Shown here: positions 22,701 through 31,998 of the stretch, in pieces
Position numbering within the stretch: the first letter of the stretch is position 1
Layout: each line of letters begins with the position of its first letter
Assembly (NCBI RefSeq): GCF_037392515.1
Contig: NC_090280.1
Span: forward strand, 27,099,118-27,163,117
Origin: Haliotis asinina
Taxonomy: Eukaryota; Mollusca; Gastropoda; Lepetellida; Haliotidae
DNA: 64,000 nucleotides
Direction of reading: 5' to 3'
Notes under the pieces: model-generated
The model's database searches: none
What the model was told of the DNA's origin: nothing
Seen by the model: only the letters and a program-made list of their open reading frames with translations
Made by a program: the position numbers and the translations under genes

Positions 22701-24263
22701 AGTCTCAAGACACGCTGCTTTAACAGTACCTCTGTAAAAGGGAGTGTCAATGGTAATCCAGGCTACTGGGATTACAACTGCTCTACTATCTGCCATGACA
22801 CACGTCTGGGTATCTGAGGTAAAATGCTGTTTATCCACCAAAGCTTTCCTCACAATAACTCCACTACAACCAGTATCTCGTAACACTTGCACGGTGTGAT
22901 CAAACACTTTACCTTGACAAATGGGCATTGTTCCACACATCCCACACATTGTGCCTGAAGTTACCTTTCCCACATTATTATCTGAGATCATATTCTCCTC
23001 CACACGTGCACCCCCGTGATCGTCATTTATGTAACCATCCTGTACCATCCCGACAGAGTCCTCTTGGCAAATACTAGCAACCTTCATACCTTTTGCGTGA
23101 GGTTTAGAACATCGAGACGCCATGTGACCTACCTCACCACAAGCATAACATTTCCTTTGATTTATAGGGACAAATTTATTAGATTCTCTTTTGTCATCTG
23201 TGTTCTTAACTTTTCTACTGTCCTCATAACCTTTCTCCTTACTTCTATCTGGGTGAACATATTTGTTACTCTTGCTATACAAAGGATTCTGAAACTTGCT
23301 ACATCCTGTGCCACGTGCTTCAACAAACTGTTCAGCAAGTTTAGCCATTTCCATGGCTGTCTTAGGCTTTCTTTCCCTCAGAAATATGCTCAAATCTCTC
23401 CCTGTACTATTAAGAATCTGTTCCCTCAGTAGGAGATCCTTTACTCCCTCAAAAGTCTTCTCTGTGCTACTTAACTCTATCCACCTGGTGAAATAATTCT
23501 CGATTCTTACCACAAACTGAGAAAATGTCTCACCTGTTTCTATCTTACCTGTCCTGAAACGTTGATGGAATCCATCCTCAGTCATATCATATCTCTTCAA
23601 CAGAGCTGCCTTCACTTCCTCATATTTCTCAGCATCATTTTGATCTAACCGGGAGTAAACTTCTAACGCCTTACCATTCAGAAGTGTACTCAGATAAGCT
23701 GCCCACTGAGACTCTGGCCACGCCTGCGTCCTAGCTATACGCTCAAATCTGTGAAAATAGGCATCAATGTTATCTTTCTGATCTTCAAAAGGAGGCATTT
23801 TAGGCATTTTAGGCTTACCTGAGAGAGAAAGAGTACCATTTTCTGGAACCTCACTCATACTATTTTCTTTCTTTATTTTCTCCAATTCTACTCTTTCCTT
23901 CATTTCTATTTGAGCTTTTTCTTTCTCTAACTCCACCTGTAATCTTACTTTCTCTTTCTCTGCTTCTATTCTGGCCTTCTCTACCTCCATTCTCTCCCTT
24001 TCTTTCTCTCTCTCCAACTTAGCCTTCTCCAACTCCTGTTCAAACTTTTTAGCTTCCCGTGCATTCGCTCTCTCCTCTCTTTCTCTTTCTGCCTGCTCTT
24101 TCGCCAGCTGAATGTCAATCTGTTCTTTCACAAACAACTGTAAGTCCTTTCCCGTATAACCTAAACTTTCACCAAAATCAGCAATTTTCTGTAAGTCCAT
24201 GGTAACAAACAAACCCACAGTCCCAAGTAATAACAAAACTGTCACTAAAATCTGACTTCCCAT
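19716..24263 (-). CDS. Gag-pol polyprotein, order PR-IN-RT-RNase H
   Basis: The frame is open for 1,524 codons from a TTG at 24,290 (numbering below). ATG starts are at residue 10 (24,263) and residue 31 (24,200). MDLQKIADFGESLGYTG at 31 looks like the usual start of such Gags; residue 10 would add a hydrophobic stretch. Coiled coil about 58-143; retrotransposon Gag domain about 160-330; CCHC knuckle 381-394; protease DTG 472-474; integrase zinc finger H663, H670, C700, C703; catalytic Asp733, Asp793, Glu829 (35-residue spacing); GPY at 970-972; RT about 1105-1300 with YIDD 1257-1260; RNase H Asp1408, Glu1447, Asp1474, Asp1517. All catalytic residues are present. Role: reverse transcription and integration of the element. 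Odd points: the domain order, and a gag-pol fusion with no frameshift or stop between gag and pol. Confidence 0.95.
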   Translation of the reverse strand: MGSQILVTVLLLLGTVGLFVTMDLQKIADFGESLGYTGKDLQLFVKEQIDIQLAKEQAEREREERANAREAKKFEQELEKAKLEREKERERMEVEKARIEAEKEKVRLQVELEKEKAQIEMKERVELEKIKKENSMSEVPENGTLSLSGKPKMPKMPPFEDQKDNIDAYFHRFERIARTQAWPESQWAAYLSTLLNGKALEVYSRLDQNDAEKYEEVKAALLKRYDMTEDGFHQRFRTGKIETGETFSQFVVRIENYFTRWIELSSTEKTFEGVKDLLLREQILNSTGRDLSIFLRERKPKTAMEMAKLAEQFVEARGTGCSKFQNPLYSKSNKYVHPDRSKEKGYEDSRKVKNTDDKRESNKFVPINQRKCYACGEVGHMASRCSKPHAKGMKVASICQEDSVGMVQDGYINDDHGGARVEENMISDNNVGKVTSGTMCGMCGTMPICQGKVFDHTVQVLRDTGCSGVIVRKALVDKQHFTSDTQTCVMADSRAVVIPVAWITIDTPFYRGTVKAACLETPLCDLILGNIPGVRAPDNPFPELTEPVLAVETRGQKRVREEGKIPMKTMESVGISLSRNEFMEMQKQDESLKKMWKLAEENKVRNTTQGTSGYFIDHGLLYRRHVSAKVNNGKPVVQAVVPTSLRKDVLRVSHEALMGGHMGSKKTLDRVTSQFYWPGVQGDVRRYCISCDICQRTTPKGKVSKIPLGTMPLIETPFERVAVDLIGPIYPVTDRGNRYILTVVDYATRYPEAVALPRIETEYVAEALLEIFCRVGVPKEILTDMGSQFTSAVMKEVSRLLSLKQLTTTPYHPMCNGLVERFNGTLKTMLKRLSAERPQDWDRYIPALLFAYREVPQESLGFAPFDLLYGRKIRGPVQILRELWTKDIANNEVRTTYEYVVDLQNRIEDTMRLAHQELKKASGRYQKYYNARSKDRKMVPGDKVLVLLPTNQNKLLLQWKGPYIIEERFGIGNYRVRVGDKLKTYHANLLKKYVDREIAVNTMMCDVSIASLQYVGAGLVDVQEPMDEVSSGSEQLDVMTIPLTAKETYLDVDISPDLTPEQKQDVRELVAEYQDVLTDLPGRTDSIEYKIKLTSTEPIRSKPYPLPHHMREVVAREVESMLSMDVIEPSESPYAAPVVLIKKSDESYRFCTDFRRLNQISVFDPEPIPLAEAVFSKLSKCKYLTKIDISKAYWQIPMEEGSKKYTAFITPDGLYQWKVMPFGVVNAPAVFSRLMRKVLKDIPNVDNYIDDIIEGTEDWENHKHSLRMVFDHLRQHHLTARPSKVKIGYTHLEFLGHTVGEGQLAPKPHNLDKILNLARPETKKQVRALIGLTGYYRKFIPNFAAIAAPLTDLTKKGKSNKVEWTESQENAFQSLKKYLSTFPILRLPDLHKPFLVRTDASDVGIGGILLQEHENEKFPIMFVSRKLLKREKAYSTIEKECLAIVWAVQKLTRYLYGREFVLETDHQPLVWMSKAKLTNGRVMRWALALQPYRFLIRAVKGSENVGADMLSRCPP

Positions 24264-24476
24264 GTACCCATCATTTACGTTTCCTGGCAAAAAAAAAAAA
24301 AAATTACACTACTTCACAATTCACTGCCAAGTTAACGCAGGGGCTCGAACACCTTAGAGCCAACCGAGAGCCAACACATGGTTGAAAGCCGAGAAAGGCT
24401 GGATATATCTCAAGTCCACAGCATTATCACTTATGGTCCAAACAATTTTTACTCACGATGTGACGGAAGATTTTAC

Positions 24477-24494
24477 ATCCCACCGCTGCCACCA
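24477..24494 (-). other. Primer binding site (tRNA-Leu type)
   Basis: TGGTGGCAGCGGTGGGAT on the minus strand lies three bases inside the 5' LTR. From memory it is the complement of the 3' end of animal tRNA-Leu (TCCCACCGCTGCCA plus CCA). Confidence 0.8.
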
Positions 24495-24497
24495 AAA

Positions 24498-25746
24498 TGT
24501 CACATACTAGAGTAAAAACCAAACCCCAGATTTAAAAGTTAATGCCATTTATTAACTAAATCTATCTTATTTACAATAAACCATTTAGGTTCGCCTTCAC
24601 ACCTGCATTCTCACCTCATCAAAATACCCTCGTACACTTTCCCTGCACCCTCACGCATGCCCATCATACTTCACTCTTCAAATATACACACATACAGTCA
24701 TACCATCACTCCCATCAACTCACAATATCACAACACTACAAATATCTTTAAAGAAATACAGCACAAATCATATACTTATATTATTCACACTAAAGATGGA
24801 ATCGACAATAACCATTCATTGAAAGCACAAATCAGTCTATTATGGTTCACTGTTCCCATCACAATCGATGTTGTTGTTCTGTCACCATATGTAGGGGTTC
24901 AAACAGTTTATGATATCGGTGGTATATTAGGGGTCCTTCCCCTGCGTGTTACTCTTCACACACTTGGTTGGCATGTCACTTTGATCCCTAATGATCAAAC
25001 GGTGCAGCCTTACTGGCGGGGCACGGCACGCTCCCCAGACACCCAGGTCAGTTCAGCTATACACAGGCGGCATATCGATCTCTCACGATCGGCGAGACAG
25101 CCTTACGGGGTGTAACACCTACCCCGGACACTGAATACAAAAAGCACACTATGTACATGGTATCTTTACACATACACAACATATGGGTTTTACACATACA
25201 AAATGTGTTTACACGGCTGTTTTACAGTACTTAATATACCACACTATCACTGTACTTTACACATAACTGTTGTCTGAACATCATTATTACCCCATCATAC
25301 TAGCTTAGGAACATTCTAAATGCTTTCATTATAAATCACAATTCTTTCACATTCCAACCTTCAGCAATAATATGGCACATATTACATATTATAAGGTGAA
25401 AGCTAAACTTCAATACATATACAAACAATTCAATCACAAGATAACACAAAATCATAATACTCACACCAGCTGAATATATAGGGAAAACAGCCAACCTCAC
25501 ACACATACACTTTGCAACTGGTTGCCAACTCACAATCTTCAAATCAAACCTTATATACCCCCCAAGCTACATGATTGACCCCAAGCCTACTACCCAGCCA
25601 CATACAATAGTCTTTCCTACTGCACACCTCAGATCCGAACAATAGCTCACTGCCCTCGCTCACAAGTCCTCACTCCACACTTATCACCCTTCACATTTAA
25701 ACACTCAACCTATACTGTATACATTATAATAATTGTGATCTTGACA
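24498..25746 (-). repeat. 5' LTR of the GMR1-like element
   Basis: 1,249 bp, same ends and same internal frames as 18,335-19,583. Directly followed on the element strand by a three-base gap and the primer binding site. Confidence 0.95.
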
Positions 25747-25751
25747 CTCAT

Positions 25752-26470
25752 CACTGTGGAAGGATTTGAATATGTCAGTACGTCCTAGTATGTGTTGACT
25801 CAGCATCCCGCTGGTGCAAGGCATTCCCGCTCAAATCAAAGGGTAGCAAGGCAGTTGCATCTGTTCTATTTGACAACATCATTTGCAGATAATCATGTCT
25901 TCGGGCGATCTTCACGGACGGGGGAACGGAGATGACATCACAACTGATGACGGAACTATGTCATATACTTGACGTGAAACACCTCAAAACATCACCATTT
26001 CCTGCTCAGTGTAACGCTGCAGTTGAACGCATGAATTCTGTGATCTCACAGTCAATGACAGCATATTGTGAGGATGCTAAGGGGGCATGGTCCTACATTC
26101 TCCCAAGCATAATGAGTCCCGCCATTACTTCTACTGGGTATTACCCTTATTTAATGCTGTTCGGACGAGAACCACGCATGTCAATAGACAACATCCTCCA
26201 AGCAATGCCCGACGAACTTCCTCATCAGACTCCGACGGGCATGAGGGAACTACTAGACAATCTGGAAATGGCTCGAAACATTGCCAAACAGAATGCCCAG
26301 ACTGCCCAAGATTCCTACAAAAGCGAGGTATGACAATAAGGTCAAAGCTCCCACCTTCACTGTGGGTCAGAAAGTATGAAAGGAAACCTTCAAGCCCATC
26401 TCAGTCGCAAATTACAACGCATCGTGTATATTAAAAGGCCAGCTGACTCGAGGGAGCTAGTGAAGTGATT
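25752..26470 (+). pseudogene. Old Gypsy element: rest of integrase
   Basis: Continuation of the integrase interrupted at 18,334. FTDGGTEMTSQLMTELCHIL carries the second catalytic Asp and NAAVERMNSVI the catalytic Glu, followed by SAITSTGYYPYLMLFGREPR-like sequence and, after a frameshift near 26,335, TFTVGQKV and a stop. Frames before 25,932 are broken. Together with 16,140-18,329 it forms one decayed element. I could not identify its LTRs. Confidence 0.87.
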
Positions 26471-27960
26471 ATGAAAAGACGTCTTGAAGATACTTGTATA
26501 TACAATTTGTGGAAAATGTGTGTACCAGCAAAGCCGAAAGATGAGTGAATGTCTCATGGTCCATTAAGACTTTATTTCTTTATAAGCGGGTTACCAAGCG
26601 ACCTTTACCTTTACACAGGATGATGACCGGCATACGTCTCTGTGCCTGGATGCTGCTGGTCATTTTGACCTGTCCAATCCATGGCCAGGATGCGGATACA
26701 TGATTTTCCTGGTCAGTGTCGTTCATTCAGTTTTAATGGTTAAAGTGAACCACTTAAGCATAAAATCTCACTGTACTATTCACTTACGAAGCCGCCGAGC
26801 GGCGACCGGATGTAGGGCGGTCTAGGGGCATGGTCCTCAACTCAAAATCATTTATTCTTAAAAAAAGAACACTCATTGTGAAAGGCTCACTCAAAGCCTG
26901 ATACTTTAAGAAGAGTACAAACAAATGGTCAACAGGAGGCCATTAAATTCCTCCAATGTATCACATATCAAACCAAACGTAAAGCTTCTAGTAGAATATT
27001 TGACACCTTTGGAGTCACTTATAAATATACTTCCACTTGTAACATGTCACATTAACAGTATGAATAAAGGTATGTGTATCACTTTTAGAGCACATTTTGT
27101 TGTTATTGAGATCAAAGGGGGCTAACTCTTCACGACCCAATTTTTTTATTGGATAATCTGAACCATATGGCGATATTCGTATCGCGAGATACAGTACAGA
27201 TATATACCGGTTTACCAGTAATATTGCACAGCCCTATTATTCATATGGAGTTTGTGAACACAGAGGTGCTATCGTGTCCGGCGGACGTAATATAATAATG
27301 ACCTTTGAAAACGCAACTGCGCCATATTGGCTGACTGTGGATGTGTGTAAGTAAGTCTCAGTCTCAGTAAGTAGAGTAAAATTGTATACAGTTTACAGGT
27401 CAGTCCTGTATAAATAGCGTTATGTTTTCAGCAGGAATTTCTCCGACAAAAAAACTGCTATCAGAGTAGCTTTGCATACCTTTCACAAATCTGTAATTTT
27501 ACAATAGCTGATGCCTATTGCAGCTACTGATGCACGTTGGACTACGATGGCGCCAGAATCAGGCTAGTAAGGTTTAATCATCACATGTCATGTAAGTATG
27601 GAATAACGTTTAATCTATATAGTATACCAGCTGCCGTATCATGTGAGCTTTCCTGACATTTTCTGTTGTCTCTCGTTGTTGTATTATATGCTAGGCACAT
27701 AAAGAAACTATGCATACAAGAATTTAACATCTAAATTTATCACACCTTTGTAGGCACTTAAGGATTTAAACTCAGAGATTATTGACATCTAGTCAACATG
27801 CATGCACATGCCACATTCCGTGACGTCAGTGTTTTCCTCCTCGAGACGTGCAATACGTTGTTGCACGTGCATTCCTGGAAAGAGAAACAGATCAAATGAA
27901 TGCCACACAATACAGTCACTTTGGAAAGCTCAACCCCTGTCCTTGCGACCATTCAAAAAT
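26471..27960. other. Unannotated spacer
   Basis: AT-rich sequence with no supported gene except the short signal-peptide-like ORF at 26,620. No repeat family recognised. Confidence 0.6.
26620..26703 (+). other. Short ORF with a signal-peptide-like sequence
   Basis: 27 codons, MMTGIRLCAWMLLVILTCPI then HGQDADT and a stop. The hydrophobic core and small residues before a polar end suit a cleavable signal peptide. It lies 150 bp after the old Gypsy integrase, where some Gypsy elements carry an env-like gene. It could also be the first exon of an unrelated secreted protein, or chance. Confidence 0.35.
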
Positions 27961-27963
27961 TAA

Positions 27964-28178
27964 ATGGCTTTTGAAACGCATAGCATGCCAATGCTAACGT
28001 CTGCACAACGTCATGAGGCCATTCGAGTGATCCGTGGGGGAATGTCCTTGACCTTGCAACAGAACTTGAGAGAATCTGGCGTGACATCCCACAAGCCTTC
28101 CTTGTACGTTCTAGAGGTTCTATGCGTCGTCGATGCAGTGCTGTTCTCAATTCATATGGTGGACATACCCGTTACTGA
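27964..28178 (+). pseudogene. Internally deleted Tc1-like transposase
   Basis: 27,964-28,053 encodes MLTSAQRHEAIRVIRGGMS, resembling the N-terminal helix-turn-helix start of Tc1-like transposases. After a frameshift, 28,062-28,178 encodes RIWRDIPQAFLVRSRGSMRR and SYGGHTRY with a stop, the typical C-terminal end. The whole DDE catalytic core is missing, as in MITE-style deletion derivatives. It is a different lineage from the Tc1 element at 58,984-60,060. I could not define inverted ends. Confidence 0.72.
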
Positions 28179-28797
28179 GCTTGTGACATGGTTGTTTGAC
28201 CCCTGTCCTGTTTGTGGACTCGTGACGTCATTGTGACTGACTTTTCAATTGAAATTCTCCCTACTTGTTATGGTCTCATGATCTCTCCATAACGTTTGTA
28301 TGTACCTTTGACACTGTTAACGGTCTTATCAACTGGGATAATATTTTGACAATGCACAGTTTCTTTTTTAGCCTAGTATATAAACGTCCTCTCCTAAACC
28401 ATATGGTCTTTAAAGGGGAAACTGCACATGCATGTTAAAAATGTTTACAACGTAACGCCATTTTGAATACCATTAGTATGTGAGTGAGTTACAAATTTAA
28501 GTCAAATTGGCAATGTTTCAGCCATATTGTGACAACATCAAGTAATAGATTTATAATAACTGAAAGTAAATTATAAAGGAAGAACGCTAAGAGATAAAAC
28601 CAGCATCTCTCTCTAAATTTGGATTTCAAATTAGGACAATACAGTATACAAAAAGAATATATCTAATTTCATATTCACACACAAAGCTCATTAGGTGAGG
28701 TATAACGGCAACACTGAGGTCACATTAGACCCTCTACCGCTAGGGAGAGGGCTCCAACCGATTTATCTTATGGTCATGGCTAACTCCTGGGTTTTTT

Positions 28798-29170
28798 TAC
28801 GTGTGCAATAAATCGTATTTATTTACCCTTTTTGTGTTTCCCAAAACAGTATTTTCCAATTCAATCGGACTGCATTTGAAACATACTGCTGAAACTTGTT
28901 TACATCTCGATTATTACAAACGTTTGTTGGGTGTTAAAAAGTACTTGATGTGTTGTGATTTACGCTCCAGGTTTTTTATCGTTTGCAATAAACATGTAAA
29001 CCGTATTTACATTTTTGGTGTTTGTCAAAACAGTATTTTCCAATCCAGTAGGACTGCATTTGAAACATATTGCTGAAACTTGTTTACAGTCGGTTACATC
29101 TCCATTATTGCAAACGTTTGTTGGGTGTTAAAAAAGTACTTGAGGTGCTATGGTTTATGCTGAAGGTTTA
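28798..29170. repeat. Two-copy tandem repeat of about 180 bp
   Basis: 28,798-28,980 and 28,981-29,170 share CAAAACAGTATTTTCCAATY, GACTGCATTTGAAACATAYT and CAAACGTTTGTTGGGTGTTA in the same order, with scattered substitutions and a short insertion in the second copy. Confidence 0.85.
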
Positions 29171-29952
29171 TTATCATCAAATGTTGGAATAAGTTGTTAG
29201 TTACGGATAACAGCAGTTTGTGTGGTTGTTATGAATATTTTTATGATAATGACGTAAGGTGTAATGTGCAGGATTAGGCATATCTAAGTTAAAATAAATA
29301 CATAAGTTACATGTATTTTGACATGTATCGAGTTGGAGACATTTGGTATGCTCAGGAACTTCCCTCTAATTTCTAATTTCCCTTTTTAATGAAAGATCAT
29401 GTAAATTTTGTATTGCAGATATTGAGGAATTTTACTTCATCTTCAAATGTTCTGAATATAATGAAATAAGACATAAAAATATCAAACAATATTATTGGAA
29501 ATATCTTTATGTTTAGAAACTAGTACAATTATACTATCCAAAATAATACTCAATTATGTAACTCTTTTCTTGTTAATGCTCTTAAATAAGAAATAAGTAA
29601 GTAATATGTAATTAAACATTCCAAGTGATTTATATTATGACACTGTACATTCTATTGACCACCATACCATCCTGACACATGTTTGCATAATACATACCAA
29701 ACTCCGACGAAATGTCATTTCGATTAAAAATATAAAATTAAATTGAATTGAACTGATTGGTGTTGTCCACTTGATTTGTAATTTGTTTGGAATGTTAGGG
29801 GATGGCAAAGAGGAGTTTTAGAAAGTTTAAACGACATAAACCAGGTTTTCTTATTATCCCTATTATAAATATGTGTTGCCCCCATGCTCATGTAGCATAG
29901 AATGAAATGTATACTTTTTCATTTTTAGTCTAACTAAGTTTCTTATTTGCAG

Positions 29953-30110
29953 ACTGGAAGCTGCTTGGACTACTGTGGATGCTTTCATCATGGTCAAGTA
30001 TGCTGAGACTAGTAGTGATAGTACTTATAGTAGATGTGCTAAGTATATATTTGGTTTAAACATACTTTTAGTTAATGAATGATGAATAAAGTTTGATAAA
30101 CAAGTATACC
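29953..30110 (+). other. Possible terminal exon of an unknown transcript
   Basis: TTTCTTATTTGCAG at 29,939-29,952 is a good 3' splice site. It is followed by a short frame (TGSCLDYCGCFHHGQVC in one reading) and AATAAA at 30,085-30,090. There is no partner exon that I can recognise, so this could be a non-coding transcript or chance. Confidence 0.25.
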
Positions 30111-30229
30111 TATGCTTGTGTGAATACCTCATGGTATTCGCCCTACAGTTCGCTGCACCGCAATTTAGTGCACTTTAACGCTGAATTAGTTTAATTAAAG
30201 AGCTCTCTCACCCCCCACCCCTTCCCCCC

Positions 30230-30259
30230 GCACACAGAGAGAGAGAGAGAGGGAGAGAG

Positions 30260-30312
<53 letters not shown>

Positions 30313-30315
30313 AAG
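30230..30315. repeat. GA-rich microsatellite
   Basis: GA dinucleotide runs with CA interruptions, preceded by a C-rich stretch. Confidence 0.9.
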
Positions 30316-31998
30316 AGTAGCAGACACAGGTTACCAAGTATGCAGAAAATAGACAGTCTGGAAACAATTCACATTCGGGTTAAATATTGTAAACCACAGT
30401 GAGTGAGCAGCGAGTGTAACAACTTTTGGGGGAAGGTGGAATGATGCATAGTCCATGGAATGAATGGGAGTGGGGCTGGCGGATGCACATTCAAACGATG
30501 TTATACATTTAAATTCACTTGGGACTGTATGTATGAAATGAGGCATTATGCATTCAGTGACTATTAGGGGCATTGGATGGTACGTCACACATTGGCAAGC
30601 AGTTAGACTTATAAAAGTGAACTATGGATAAAACAACCAGTCGATAAATAATTCAACACAGTGAATTGTAAATGTGTAACAGATGTTACTTTTGCAATTC
30701 AAAGAAGACACGACCATCATGCTGATAAGGCGAAATCGTCGTTTTTTCCTGGGACCATAGACCAAAAATGGATAGTCATAGATGTACGGGTATTTCTAAG
30801 AGACTTCGCTAAAAGATCAAAGGCGCCAAGAGTATTTTAACAGACGATAAAGATCAATTGTTTGCATTATGTCACACAGTATTAACGTCGGTACGAACAT
30901 TCTCATCTGCCTCCTCCTTTAGTTATCAAACATTCCCTTGGTAACCGACTTCACGATGCATGGCAGTTCTCATCGCCTCGTACAGCCTCCTACAGTAAAC
31001 CGTTTCTTGATTCGCAGTTGCTTCACTCGGCTAACATTAGTGGTTGAAACATTACGTTTAAGGTTTTCGACGGATATAATGTCTCGGTTCGACACACAAT
31101 TTAAAAGCACCAAGGCAACGTTCGCGATGTTTCCAGTCCCACAATAAGCTTTCCAGTCCCACAATGAGCCTGTACAATGTGGCGTGACTAGTCGGTGTAG
31201 GATGCACCTAACTAAACTTATATTGGAAGCAGTCTTTGCAATACTTCAATTTGCCAGTTGGCCATCAGGGCTTGCTGCCACCTGCAGGCTTTAAAAAATA
31301 GCCCTGAATGAACTCTGCAGGCCCACTTTGTTAAAGTCAAACCATTAAATACGAAATAGACTACACTGTGCACAGTTCCACGCTGTTTCTATAGGCACCC
31401 ATGAACAGCCACCTCCTCGTGGTGGGTGCTGGGTAATGCTAAGTGCTCTTCTCCCGTGTGGACCCGGGATAGAATGTGTCCACAGCACCCCATTGCTTGT
31501 CGTAAGAGGCGACTAAATTGGGCAACCTGTTGGCCGTGGGTTGCGTCCCGTGTCGGTGGAGGACGGGAACCTGGTGGTTGAGGGCATTTGGGCTTTTAAC
31601 TACTTTCCATTTGCCTAACACACCACTTTGGCCCTTACTTCACCTAGACGGGTGGTTGAATTGGCCCGATTCAACCAATCGGCTGGTAATGCCAAGCCCT
31701 GTGCATGGATTATATATATATATATATATGTCATTGCACAAATTTTATTTGGACTTTTAATTTCGGTCTTGGCTGAATGATTCATCGACTTTTCTGGTTT
31801 TGGAATGTGTTTGAAGTTCTGAAGTTTGCCTAGAGTCTTATGCCCAGGAGGCGGTGGCTCATGGGCCAATATGGTGGATTAATTCTTTGTAATTATTCTA
31901 CTGGAGTATATCATCCGGGTATCCTTGGTGCTGCAAGCTGGAGGCCCGCTTGCTTTAGCATTGTCCTTGTGACAATCCGTGGTGGGTGGGGAGCTCGG

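Larger units (their letters stand above)
18335..25746 (-). mobile_element. Complete GMR1-like Ty3/Gypsy LTR retrotransposon
   Basis: 7,412 bp. Two 1,249-bp LTRs (TGTCA...TGACA) flank a single gag-pol frame. The 5-bp target duplication CTCAT is at 18,330-18,334 and 25,747-25,751. The element reads on the minus strand, so its 5' LTR is the right one. Primer site and polypurine tract are in the expected places. It is inserted inside the integrase of an older Gypsy element. Near-identical LTRs and an open frame indicate a recent insertion, and the element may still be competent. Integrase lies before RT, the arrangement known for GMR1-type Gypsy elements. Confidence 0.95.
29171..31382. other. Unannotated AT-rich spacer with a GA microsatellite
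   Basis: Apart from the possible terminal exon near 29,953 and a GA/CA-rich microsatellite at about 30,230-30,315, I see no gene or recognised repeat. Confidence 0.6.

Noticed and set aside
24657-25115. 152-codon plus-strand ORF, also at 18,494-18,952
   Set aside because: It lies antisense within both LTRs of the GMR1-like element and is a by-product of LTR sequence; no recognisable domain.
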